Origin: Cutibacterium porci
Lineage (GTDB): Bacteria; Actinomycetota; Actinomycetes; Propionibacteriales; Propionibacteriaceae
Length of the DNA stretch: 64,000 nucleotides
Direction of reading: 5' to 3'
Assembly: GCF_009696315.1 (NCBI RefSeq)
Contig: NZ_VUMG01000002.1
Coordinates: forward strand, 558,001 to 622,000
Each line of letters begins with the position of its first letter. Positions within the stretch are counted from its first letter, which is position 1. The position numbers and the translations under genes are program-made. The notes beneath the pieces were generated by a model. The model saw only the letters and a list, made by a program, of their open reading frames with translations, ran no database searches and was not told where the DNA came from. Positions 38,465 to 46,138 of this stretch are shown piece after piece.

Positions 38465-40171
38465 TTAGGCAACCTCGACGCGCGGATAGCGCGGCTGCCA
38501 CATCGCCGAGAACACCTTCTCAACTGGGTTGTCCGTCATCTCGGTTGCGACGCCCTCCTCCATCGCTTGCTGGGCAACAGCAATGGCCACAGATGCCGAC
38601 AAGGGCCTCAGGTTCTTAATCGACGGCAGCAGTGATGCCCCCACAACACGGCTATCGGCGTGCATCGCCACCGCCTCGGCAGCTGCTGCAACCATCCCGC
38701 TGGTAACTCGAGACGCCCGAACGGCAATAGTCCCTAACCCGATTCCCGGGAAAACCAAAGCGTTATTGGCCTGCGCGATCTGGTAGGTCACACCGTTCAT
38801 CATGACCGGCTTGAACGGTGATCCGGTGGCAACTAGGGCACGCCCATCAGTCCACTTCAGGATGTCGGACGGCAAGGCTTCAGCTTTACGGGTCGGGTTG
38901 GATAGCGGCATGATCACCGGACGCTCGCAGTGGGCAGCCATCGTCGTGACGATCTCCTCAGTAAAGGCGCCAGGCTGGGCAGAACAGCCAATAAGGATCG
39001 TCGGGTGAACGTTTCGTATTACGTCGCTGAGCGTGTACTTGTCTGGATTATCGAGGGTCCAACCTTCCAACTCCTCCTTGCTACGAGCGAAGGGTTGCTG
39101 GAAGTCGCGCAGTCGCAAGCCTTCTCGCAGCAGGCCTCGCGAACCGAGTCCCCAGAAGTGAGACCGAGCCGTCTTTTCATCAACGCCCTGGCTGACCATA
39201 AGCTGCACCAGTAAATTCGCAATTCCGGTTCCAGCTGACCCAGCGCCGTGGATGACAATGCGGTGCTTACTCAGCGGAATACCGGATAATTTGACAGCAC
39301 TTAAGACCGCCGCTACGACAACGGCCGCAGTGCCCTGGATATCGTCATTAAAGGTGCAGTAATCATCTCGATACTTATTGAGTATCCGTGTGGCGTTACC
39401 GGCCGCGAAGTCCTCCCAATGCAGCAGGGCATGGGGGAACATGCGGTGAGCGGTTTCAACGTACTGCTGAACGAACTCGTCGTAACGCTCACCACGCACG
39501 CGGGGGTGGCGTACCCCAAGGTAGCCGTCGTCGTTGAGACGCTCCATATTGTCGGTGCCCACATCGAGGATAACCGGGAGCACGCGGTGAGGGTGTATTC
39601 CTGCGGCAGCAGTGTACACGGCCAGCTTTCCAACCGTGATCGCAACACCGCCGACGCCCTGGTCGCCAATACCCAGAATGCCCTCAGCGTCGGTGACCAC
39701 AATGAGGTCAACATCGTCAGGGCCATGCCCCAGCTGGCAGAGCGCTTGCCCCATATCCTCCGGATCGTCGATGGACAGGTAGATGCCACGCGGACGGTCG
39801 TACCAGTGGCTGTATTCCTCAATAGCCTTACCAATCGTCGGTGTATAAACGATCGGAAGCATCTCCTCAATATGCTCGGCCAGAAGACGGAAATACAGCA
39901 CCTCATTTCGGTCATGCATGTGATTGAGGTACAGGTATTTTGCCAAATCATCAGGCTGTGCCGAATATTGTGCATATACCCGCTTGAGCTGATCAGTGAT
40001 AGTCATGACTCCCGACGGCAGTAGGCCGGTGAGACCGAGCGCCTTCCGCTGCTCGAGAGTGAAGGCAGTGCCACGGTTAGTCAGGGGGTTCGTCAACACC
40101 TCCTGGCCACGAGCCGCGATCCTCAAAAAGTCTCCGTCGTCATCGTGCGCATACTGAAAGGGAACTGACAT
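38465..40171 (-). CDS. maeA: NAD-dependent malic enzyme (oxaloacetate-decarboxylating)
   Basis: 568 residues, the length of E. coli MaeA/SfcA. Visible features: MLPIVYTPTIGKAIEEYS, NDDIQGTAAVVVAAVLSA, the Rossmann motif HGAGSAGTGIANLL, and SNPTRKAEALPSDILKWTDGR shown as SNPTRKAEALP. It converts malate to pyruvate and CO2 with NAD(P). In a propionic-acid bacterium it links the Wood-Werkman cycle intermediates to pyruvate. It lies 42 bp after ldh on the same strand, so both are likely co-transcribed. Confidence 0.94.
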   Translation of the reverse strand: MSVPFQYAHDDDGDFLRIAARGQEVLTNPLTNRGTAFTLEQRKALGLTGLLPSGVMTITDQLKRVYAQYSAQPDDLAKYLYLNHMHDRNEVLYFRLLAEHIEEMLPIVYTPTIGKAIEEYSHWYDRPRGIYLSIDDPEDMGQALCQLGHGPDDVDLIVVTDAEGILGIGDQGVGGVAITVGKLAVYTAAAGIHPHRVLPVILDVGTDNMERLNDDGYLGVRHPRVRGERYDEFVQQYVETAHRMFPHALLHWEDFAAGNATRILNKYRDDYCTFNDDIQGTAAVVVAAVLSAVKLSGIPLSKHRIVIHGAGSAGTGIANLLVQLMVSQGVDEKTARSHFWGLGSRGLLREGLRLRDFQQPFARSKEELEGWTLDNPDKYTLSDVIRNVHPTILIGCSAQPGAFTEEIVTTMAAHCERPVIMPLSNPTRKAEALPSDILKWTDGRALVATGSPFKPVMMNGVTYQIAQANNALVFPGIGLGTIAVRASRVTSGMVAAAAEAVAMHADSRVVGASLLPSIKNLRPLSASVAIAVAQQAMEEGVATEMTDNPVEKVFSAMWQPRYPRVEVA

Positions 40172-40213
40172 ATCCCCTAGCTTATGCGGTCAGCAGCACA
40201 AATGGTCATCAGG

Positions 40214-41173
40214 TCACGAGATCGATGACAAAGTGTCACGCAAGCGTTCCGCTGACGCCTTGAGAGAGGCGATTTCGTCGGCGTCCATAGAGACCGGGAC
40301 GACCCCCTCAATGCCGTCTCGAGAGACGAGACAGGGCATCGACAAAGCCACTCCAGAGATCCCATGCACATTTGTCATAACACTTGACAACGGCAGGACA
40401 GACCGGCCTGGACGGAGCAAAGCCTCGGCCAGACGTGCACCCGTCAACCCGATGGCGTAATTCGTGGCGCCTTTGCCCTCAATAATTTTGTATGCAGCAA
40501 AAGCTGCCTCGTGGGCAAGGTCGGCCAGCACCTCTTCAGTGAACACCTGCTCACCGTCAACTGCCCACTCGCGAATCGGTACTCCCGAGATATTAGCCGT
40601 CGACCACAGCGGGAACTCCGAATCACCGTGCTCGCCCACGATGGTGGCATGGACGTGACGCTGCTCTACGTTCGCCCACTGACGGATGAGCCAGCGCAGC
40701 CGCGAGGTGTCGAGCATGGTGCCCGTGGAGAAAACACGGTTAGCAGGCAACCCGGTAGCCTGCTGAGCAACGACAGTCAGCACGTCGCACGGATTTGTCA
40801 CCAGCACAAACAGGGCATTTGGGGACTGCTCAACAAGTTGTGGCATGAGGGAGCGCAAAATACCGGCATTGACGCCAGCCAGGTCAAGACGAGTCTGGCC
40901 CGGCTTCTGCCTAGCTCCGGCCGTGATGAAGACGACGTCAGAATCGGCAGTGTCGTGGACGTCAGCGCCACCCATGACCGACGCCGGGGTGAACTGAGTG
41001 CCGTGGGCGAGGTCCGCCACCTCAGCCTCAACTTTGTCCTTGGCAATGTCGTACAGGGAAACGAGGTCGGCAGATCCGCGGATGAGGCAGGCGTAAGCCA
41101 GTGAGGAACCGACCGAACCAGCACCAACAACAGAAATCTTGGAGGCGCGACGAGTGGCGTCAAAAGTGCTCAT
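40214..41173 (-). CDS. ldh: L-lactate dehydrogenase
   Basis: 319 residues. The NAD motif is [14 protein letters not shown]. The substrate-specificity loop [13 protein letters not shown] has Gln at the LDH-specific position (Arg in malate dehydrogenases) and the catalytic Arg. The catalytic His is in [12 protein letters not shown] and Asp in MLDTSRLR. It interconverts pyruvate and L-lactate, a major carbon source for propionibacteria. ATG 41173 (MSTFDATRR) is chosen; another ATG is 9 nt upstream and the frame is open to 41221. Confidence 0.94.
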   Translation of the reverse strand: MSTFDATRRASKISVVGAGSVGSSLAYACLIRGSADLVSLYDIAKDKVEAEVADLAHGTQFTPASVMGGADVHDTADSDVVFITAGARQKPGQTRLDLAGVNAGILRSLMPQLVEQSPNALFVLVTNPCDVLTVVAQQATGLPANRVFSTGTMLDTSRLRWLIRQWANVEQRHVHATIVGEHGDSEFPLWSTANISGVPIREWAVDGEQVFTEEVLADLAHEAAFAAYKIIEGKGATNYAIGLTGARLAEALLRPGRSVLPLSSVMTNVHGISGVALSMPCLVSRDGIEGVVPVSMDADEIASLKASAERLRDTLSSIS

Positions 41174-41279
41174 GACGGTCATCTTAAGGTGGCCTCGCAC
41201 CTTATTCAGAACGCTGCGCACCAGGGCCGCTCATCTGAACAAGATGCCAGCGACCCTGGCCGTTTGTGCACGCGGTCCA

Positions 41280-41930
41280 TCACGCTTTCGCGTTGCGCCA
41301 CGCTTGAGCAAGTTCCCGGGCGCTCGCCTCGGGGTCAGTACTCCGGCAGATCGCCGAAACAACGCTGAGGCCATCACAACCCAACCGGGCAAGGTCTTGA
41401 GCGTCAGCCGCAGTAACTCCCCCAATGACGCACACCGGCCACGGACTGACGTCGACGACGTCGCGTATGCCGGCCAACCCGAGCTCGCCAGCCTCGGGTT
41501 TAGTTCCAGTACCATGCAGCGCCCCAACCCCCAGATAGTCGACGACATCGCGCCCCTGGGACAGCGCAGCCTCTACCTGAGCAGGAGTCTGTGCGGACAA
41601 GCCGATAAGCAGATCATCGCCCAGCATCGCGCGGGCTTGATCAACAGGCATGTCCGACTGGCCAATATGGGCACCGTCGGCTCCGATCTCGGCGACGAGA
41701 TGGACCCGGTCATCGACGATGAGGGGCACTCCAGCCGGGATACACACATCCTTGATGCGTCGCCCCAAAACAACGAACTCATCGTCGGACAGATCGTGGT
41801 CGCGCAGCTGCACCAGGGTCACGCCACCAGCGATGGCACGCCGAACAGTCTCGACGACCTCATCAGGACCACCACATTGGTCAGTATCAGTCACGAGATA
41901 GACCGATAGATCAAAATCAGGCCGTGACAT
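41280..41930 (-). CDS. thiE: Thiamine-phosphate synthase
   Basis: 216 residues with a TIM-barrel ThiE pattern: VTLVQLRDHDLSDDEF (about residue 35), PLIVDDRVHLVAEIGADGAHIGQSD (diphosphate and Mg binding, quoted as IVDDRVHLVAEIGADG), VDYLGVGALHGTGTKP and VIGGVTAADAQDL. It joins HMP-PP and thiazole phosphate to make thiamine phosphate. It overlaps thiM by 14 bp and shares the riboswitch upstream of thiM. Confidence 0.94.
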   Translation of the reverse strand: MSRPDFDLSVYLVTDTDQCGGPDEVVETVRRAIAGGVTLVQLRDHDLSDDEFVVLGRRIKDVCIPAGVPLIVDDRVHLVAEIGADGAHIGQSDMPVDQARAMLGDDLLIGLSAQTPAQVEAALSQGRDVVDYLGVGALHGTGTKPEAGELGLAGIRDVVDVSPWPVCVIGGVTAADAQDLARLGCDGLSVVSAICRSTDPEASARELAQAWRNAKA

Positions 41931-42726
41931 CGCGAAACCCTCCCCGTTCGCCGACTTCGTCGGGCGAAACTAAGAATAATTCGTCAATGAGAGCTTGAGC
42001 GAAAGCGCCTGGACCCGCACTGCGCTCGACCGCCCGCTCAGCAGCCACACACAGCATGGCGGTCGCGGACGCGGCCGCAATGAGGTGGTCATTCTGGACG
42101 CCAGCAAAAGCCGCCGTGAGGGCCCCCAACGAGCATCCCACCCCGGTGACTCGCGTCATCCACTCATGTCCCGATGACACGGTCACATGGCGGTCAGCAT
42201 CAAGAATGTGATCGACAGGACCACTAATGGACACCACGCAGTTGTGGTCGCGCACTAACTGAACCGCAGACGTCAACGCATCCTCAACGGTGTCTCCCGC
42301 CTCTGGCCCTCGCGCGGACGCATCGGCGCCAGCTAACGTCAACACTTCGGAGGCGTTAGCCCTGATGACGGCGGGAGCGCCAACGTGCAAGGCGTCGAGA
42401 GCTACCTGGGTGCGCCATGGCATACCCACCCCTACTGGATCAAGCACCCATGGCGTATTGCTAGTTACGGCACCGCGCGCAGCAACAACCATGGCTTCGG
42501 CGGTTTCTCGGTAAGGGGTTCCCGTATTGACGAGCACACCATCGGCAGCAGACGCGAATCCCTCAGACTCCTGAGGGTTATCGACCATAGCGGGAACCGC
42601 CCCTGCAGCTAGCAGCACATTGGCCGTGAAATTAGCGACCACGATGTTCGTCAAGCACTGCACCAACGGCTTATCCCGACGTAAACGCTCCACAGATTCC
42701 GACACCAGATTCGACAATTCAGCCAC
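41917..42726 (-). CDS. thiM: Hydroxyethylthiazole kinase
   Basis: 269 residues. Family motifs: VQCLTNIVVANFTANVLLAAG (short form QCLTNIVVANFTAN), VPAMVDNPQES, WVLDPVGVGMPW, VIRANASEVLTLAG and the anion hole with catalytic Cys in TGVGCSLGALTAAF. It phosphorylates the thiazole moiety in the thiamine salvage path. GTG 42726 has GGGAG at good spacing; this ribosome site is inside the 3' part of the TPP riboswitch. A GTG 9 nt upstream is too close to that site. Confidence 0.93.
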   Translation of the reverse strand: MAELSNLVSESVERLRRDKPLVQCLTNIVVANFTANVLLAAGAVPAMVDNPQESEGFASAADGVLVNTGTPYRETAEAMVVAARGAVTSNTPWVLDPVGVGMPWRTQVALDALHVGAPAVIRANASEVLTLAGADASARGPEAGDTVEDALTSAVQLVRDHNCVVSISGPVDHILDADRHVTVSSGHEWMTRVTGVGCSLGALTAAFAGVQNDHLIAAASATAMLCVAAERAVERSAGPGAFAQALIDELFLVSPDEVGERGGFRDVTA

Positions 42727-42732
42727 GTCAAG

Positions 42733-42829
42733 CACTCCCTTCGCCGGCATAACCCGGACAGGTTCAGGCGGTCGGCACCTTCTTGGCGCCCTCTCAGCCC
42801 ACAGCGGCCAGTGGGCTCCCGCGTTGTTG
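42733..42829 (-). ncRNA. TPP riboswitch (THI element)
   Basis: On the - strand the thi-box consensus is clear: GCGGGAGCCC, then GGGCTGAGAGGGC, GACCGCCTGAACCTGTCCGG (GAACCTG core) and GGTTATGCCGGCGAAGGGAG. The internal CTGAGA and the ATGCCGGCG-AGGGA tail are invariant TPP contacts. The thiM ribosome site GGGAG is part of the element, which suggests control of translation initiation of thiM-thiE by thiamine pyrophosphate. Confidence 0.95.
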
Positions 42830-42966
42830 GTTTCTAACTTATCCCCATACCGAGCGCATAGCGTCATCGGCATAGCACCGTGACGACGACCGGACTACCA
42901 GCAGTGCTCAACGACCTATTGGCCTACGGCATCCACCACGTGAGCTAGGCTGGGCACAAGATCGTG

Positions 42967-43104
42967 ATGCATGTTCGTGATGAGATCGTCGTCGAAACCA
43001 CCACCGTCACCGCTAGCGAGATCTTCGAGCTGATGGCTAGCACGCCTGATTGGGCATCGGGACTGCCTGACGGGTACGAGTGCGAGTTCTGCCGCAAGGA
43101 CTAG
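42967..43104 (+). CDS. Small acidic ORF, possible remnant
   Basis: 45 codons beginning MHVRDEIVVETTTVTASEI and ending GLPDGYECEFCRKD, with a Cys-x2-Cys at the C-terminus. In the same frame upstream, after a stop, another short open piece starts at GTG 42880. No clear ribosome site precedes the ATG. I do not recognise it; it may be a surviving end of a gene from a mobile element. Confidence 0.3.
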   Translation: MHVRDEIVVETTTVTASEIFELMASTPDWASGLPDGYECEFCRKD

Positions 43105-43621
43105 ATATGCCAGAGAAGCGAGAGCGGGCCGAAGACGCGGTTCACGTGCCCGGACGGCTGCCAGCTGGGGATCGTCCTTGAGTTTAGAGACACGGTTGAA
43201 CATACGGGCGTCGTGAGCGCCAGATTGCGCAGGATATTCGGTGATGCAGGATACTCATTGATGTGAGCCACGACTCTAGTTGGGGAGCGCTTAGCGCGTG
43301 CTCGGCCAGCGATGTACATACCTCGTAAACACAGCAGGTCAACTTGTTCTTGGTATGTAGTGAATGGTTTAGGCTACGTTACCGGGCTAAATACCATTCC
43401 AACAATTGATGTCGCCAGCGGGTTGAGCACTGTTGAATATAGTTATTCTACGATAACTGAAGAACTTGCCATTTCCTCAATGGTGGTGCTGTCAGATGTC
43501 GTTGACTCTTCAAAGAAGATATTAAACGTATCAAGATAGGTTAATCTCATGCCGACTCCGGCAGTCGTCATGGACTGCTGGCGGCTCAAAACAGGATGAG
43601 CGAAACCAGCCCAAGTGTGGT
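43105..43621. other. Unassigned stretch with an AT-rich core
   Basis: About 517 bases without a recognisable gene. The part 43312-43550 is visibly richer in A and T than the surrounding chromosome. It has a 75-codon + frame (43312-43539; ends SSKKILNVSR) and an overlapping - frame (43443-43703; ends IEEMASSSVIVE), neither with a family I know or a good ribosome site. A - strand peptide of about 60 residues starting MNHTWAGFAHPVLSRQ is conceivable. The base composition suggests foreign origin. Confidence 0.35.
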
Positions 43622-44044
43622 TCATCGACGACGCCATCTCGTCCGGGACGTCGCCAGTTCGGCAATCATGGGCCATGGCAGGTGGCGTCGAATAACAGCG
43701 CATCGCGACTGGTTGGGCTTGGCAGCCAGCGCTTCATCAGCTGCCGCCCGTACGAGTTCAGTGTCGGCGCCGAGGGCCTCTGCGATCCACAATAGCCCCT
43801 CTGGGCTCTGAAGCCGGTTATAAGCGCGTTTGGCTGAATGGTTCGGTTTGTTGCGCGTATAAGCACCAGATCCGGTCGTGCGCTGTCCCCTAAACCAGCT
43901 CGTCATGTGCTCACGCTGCGATGACCACCGACGCTCACTTTGCCCCACTACGGCGTCCTCGAACGCATCAGATACCTCCAGATGCTCTTCAAGCTTGCCA
44001 AGGATTCTGGCAAATTTCTTCACATCAAGGTCAATTTCATTCAC
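43622..44044 (-). CDS. Conserved hypothetical protein (actinobacterial accessory family)
   Basis: 140 residues from GTG 44044, which is preceded by GAAGGTGG. The protein has an acidic N-terminal half (VNEIDLDVKKFARIL, LEEHLEVSDAFEDAV) and a conserved-looking C-terminal half: HMTSWFRGQRTTGSGAYTR, SAKRAYNRLQSPEGLLWIAE, ALGADTELVRAAADEALAA, then CAVIRRHLPWPMIAELA. I have seen this C-terminal pattern in small accessory proteins of bifidobacteria and propionibacteria, without an assigned function. It may be helical and nucleic-acid binding. Its start overlaps the stop of the short frame upstream. Confidence 0.55.
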   Translation of the reverse strand: MNEIDLDVKKFARILGKLEEHLEVSDAFEDAVVGQSERRWSSQREHMTSWFRGQRTTGSGAYTRNKPNHSAKRAYNRLQSPEGLLWIAEALGADTELVRAAADEALAAKPNQSRCAVIRRHLPWPMIAELATSRTRWRRR

Positions 44045-44279
44045 TGTCGTCCACCTTCGCACATCCAGGTCCCGTTTTTCCAGCCCTGCGAGCTGCTCTC
44101 AATAACGCTGCGACCTCGTTCGGGGAGAGCGATTCTCGGACGAAAAACTGGCAGATCCATCCCACTCTCGGCCGAGGTCGAGGCGGGCTGAACTATTGGC
44201 TACAAGCTAGCAAAAATCCATGCTTGACCTCTAGTACAAAGCAGACACCTTGGTTCCTGGCAGGTGCAAAAGTCGCCAT
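44037..44279 (-). pseudogene. Possible small gene interrupted by an in-frame TAG
   Basis: One - strand frame reads MATFAPARNQGVCFVLEVKH and 8 more codons, a TAG, then FSPPRPRPR and VGWICQFFVRESLSPNEVAA through to a stop that overlaps the GTG of the next gene. Both sides of the TAG look like coding sequence, and the second half could restart at GTG. Either an amber mutation has split a gene of about 79 codons, or only the second half (42 codons) is used. It is not recognised. Confidence 0.3.
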
Positions 44280-44422
44280 GCTTCTCACGGAGACCAGCTC
44301 TGGACTCACCGCCACCAAGAGACACTGAGCGGAAGCTGCGACTCGCTCCTGCAACACCGACTTCATCGGCCTTGCCGTCGTATCACCCGCGACGTACTGT
44401 TTTCCGTACAGGAGGGAGAGCC

Positions 44423-44677
44423 ATGAAGACGCTCAGCTACACCGAGTCCCGCGCCAGCTACGCCCAGGTACTCGACGATGTCGTCAACAACCGCGAAGAG
44501 GCCATCATCACCCGCGCCGGCCACGAGCCAGTCGTGATCGTCTCACTAGCCGACTACGAGTCGCTGCGCGAGACCGCCTATCTACTCCGCTCCCCTGCCA
44601 ACGCCCGTCGCCTGCTCGATTCCATCGACAACCTGGAGCACGGCCACGGAACACAACACGACCTCGTCAAAGACTGA
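44423..44677 (+). CDS. yefM: Antitoxin, YefM/Phd family
   Basis: 84 residues. The N-terminal DNA-binding and dimerisation part is MKTLSYTESRASYAQVLDDV, followed by REEAIITRAGHEPVVIVSLADYESL, quoted here as ITRAGHEPVVIVSLADYESL, the Phd/YefM signature. The C-terminal tail (LLDSIDNLEHG) is the toxin-wrapping part. It binds and neutralises YoeB and represses its own operon. AGGAGGG lies just before the ATG. The 5' flank contains GTAC half-sites (CGTACTG and CCGTACAG) that may form the operator. Confidence 0.92.
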   Translation: MKTLSYTESRASYAQVLDDVVNNREEAIITRAGHEPVVIVSLADYESLRETAYLLRSPANARRLLDSIDNLEHGHGTQHDLVKD

Positions 44678-44680
44678 GAC

Positions 44681-44941
44681 ATGATCCTCGTCTGGGATGA
44701 AGCCGCCTGGGAAGATTACCTGTGGTGGCAGACCGAGGATCGCCGCACGCTCAAGCGCATCAACAAGCTCATCAATGACATCGCCCGCAACGGCAACGAC
44801 GGCATCGGAAAGCCCGAAGCCCTAAAACACGGCTTGTCTGGCTACTGGTCAAGACGGATCACCGACGAGCACCGGCTGGTCTACAAGGTCATCGACGACG
44901 AGGTCCGCATCGCCGCCTGTCGCTACCACTACGGACGGTGA
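44681..44941 (+). CDS. yoeB: Toxin, YoeB/Txe family mRNA interferase
   Basis: 86 residues, normal for YoeB. Features: WDEAAWEDYLWWQTEDRRTL, KRINKLINDIARNG, GIGKPEALKHGLSGYWSRRI, DEHRLVYKV and the terminal CRYHYGR. The catalytic residues of E. coli YoeB (Glu46, Arg65, His83) have counterparts in KPEAL, DEHRLV and RYHYG. It cuts mRNA in the ribosomal A site. It starts 3 bp after yefM and appears intact. Confidence 0.94.
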   Translation: MILVWDEAAWEDYLWWQTEDRRTLKRINKLINDIARNGNDGIGKPEALKHGLSGYWSRRITDEHRLVYKVIDDEVRIAACRYHYGR

Positions 44942-44989
44942 GAACCAAGCACCACCAACGCGCGCTCCTAGCCGAACTGCTCACCGATG

Positions 44990-45334
44990 TCAACAGCAAT
45001 GGAGACCCCGGTAACAGGCCGTCATTGTCGTCAGCAGGATGTATCGGGGTATTCGCGAAGAGCCGGGGTGGTTACTTAGACGTTCATTTTGATACAAGGC
45101 TCTAGGTGGGTGCAGGTTCCGGCCAGGTGGGTGCAAGACTTGTGAGGGTGGGTGCAACCGCGTAGCAGGCGGGTGCATGAAGACGTCTCGCCCATTTGCG
45201 TGCTGAAACTCGGCAAATGTTGCTGGGCATGCGACGGCAGCGAAGTTCTTATAGCCGAACGCGTTCTTACCCCAGCTCGGGTCTCCAAGCTTGTAATACT
45301 GGCAAGACCTCTGCGGTCTAGTACGCGCCTTCTT
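44990..45334 (-). pseudogene. Start-less open frame with heptapeptide HPP repeats, probable gene remnant
   Basis: An uninterrupted - strand frame of 114 codons bounded by a TAG at 45335. It reads GDPSWGKNAFGYKNFAAVAC, ATFAEFQHANGRDVF, then four 7-residue units: MHPPATR, LHPPSQV, LHPPGRN, LHPPRAL. G/C at third positions is high in the first part, as in real genes. No good start is in frame. The repeats coincide with 21-bp DNA repeats. I read it as the C-terminal piece of a gene, perhaps a plasmid-type replication initiator with its iterons inside the coding sequence; that is inference. The flanking 45335-45667 region has no convincing gene. Confidence 0.4.
45105..45177. repeat. Four direct repeats with exact 21-bp period (iteron-like)
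   Basis: GGTGGGTGCA occurs at 45105, 45126 and 45147, and GGCGGGTGCA at 45168. The start-to-start distance is 21 bp each time, two helical turns, so a protein would meet all copies on one face of the DNA. The 11-bp spacers differ, so the repeat is under selection or derived from a conserved binding word rather than a simple tandem duplication. This is the layout of plasmid iterons. Confidence 0.65.
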
Positions 45335-45667
45335 CTAGGAAAGCGTCGCAATACGCCACGGATTGGAGGTGATATAGGCATGTTTGATTACGATCGAGGT
45401 CGCGTTGACATCCCAGTTACCTGCATGCCACACGGTCCATAACAAGACATCGGATTTGATAAACAGAATGTTGCTTCGGCGGGTTGGCTTTGAGGGGGTC
45501 TGGTTCCCAGGTTGCGTCGGCGGGTGCTTTGCCAACGGTGCGGCAGGTCGCCATCTGCTCGGCGGCTGCTGTGACAGCGAGTGCATCTATACCGAATCTC
45601 CGGGCGTGCAGTCGGTTCGATCTTCGCCCTGGATTTCGGTCGTGGCCACCAGAAGTCCGTCCAATCG

Positions 45668-45682
45668 ATATAGTTTCTATAT
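45668..45682. promoter_or_regulatory. Palindromic operator upstream of marR
   Basis: ATATAG-TTT-CTATAT is a perfect 15-bp palindrome 25 bp before the MarR start. A second, overlapping inverted repeat, ATAGTT with AACTAT, spans 45670-45691. MarR repressors bind AT-rich palindromes of this size in their own promoter, so this is the likely site of autoregulation and of control of the UvrA-like gene. Confidence 0.65.
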
Positions 45683-45706
45683 GGCAACTATCTGCGAAAG
45701 GAAACT

Positions 45707-46138
45707 ATGACGGATGTGCGAAGCATCTTGATGCATCTGCAGTGCGAGCTGGTCGCGGAACGTGCGCTGGTAAATCCACTCGGTGTTTCCTGGCTGCAAT
45801 ACGATGTCCTCCTCCAGCTGGACAGGGAGCATCGAATGCTGCCGTCGGACCTCAGCATCATCATGGGGATCTCTCGCACGAAGCTGTCCAAGGCACTCAA
45901 GAGCTTGAAAGCCATGGGATACGTTCGCCAGACCCCAAGCGAGTCAGACGGCAGGGAGCTGCACACATCCATCACCGAAAGCGGCAGGCAGCTGCTCGAA
46001 GACATTTCCCTTCAGCACACGTCGCTATACGAGACGGCAATCGAATCGATGACGAAAGATGAGCTCGAGGAATTTGCCCGGTTGTCCGACAAGCTCTCGA
46101 CGAGCCTCAAGCAACAACGAATTGCCCGCCATGAATAG
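45707..46138 (+). CDS. MarR family transcriptional regulator
   Basis: 143 residues with the MarR winged helix: LGVSWLQYDVLLQLDREHRM, LPSDLSIIMGISRTKLSKAL (recognition helix), LKAMGYVRQTPSESDGRELH (wing, with the DGR motif). The rest forms the dimerisation helices. AAAGGA precedes the ATG. It overlaps the UvrA-like gene by 8 bp, so the two form one unit. It probably senses the compound that the UvrA-like protein protects against. Confidence 0.92.
   Translation: MTDVRSILMHLQCELVAERALVNPLGVSWLQYDVLLQLDREHRMLPSDLSIIMGISRTKLSKALKSLKAMGYVRQTPSESDGRELHTSITESGRQLLEDISLQHTSLYETAIESMTKDELEEFARLSDKLSTSLKQQRIARHE

Noticed and set aside
43443-43703. Possible ribosomally made peptide precursor on the - strand, or similarity to PhnH (GFAHPVLSRQQ)
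   Set aside because: The match is limited to a few residues, no modification enzyme genes are nearby, and the frame overlaps the hypothetical gene.
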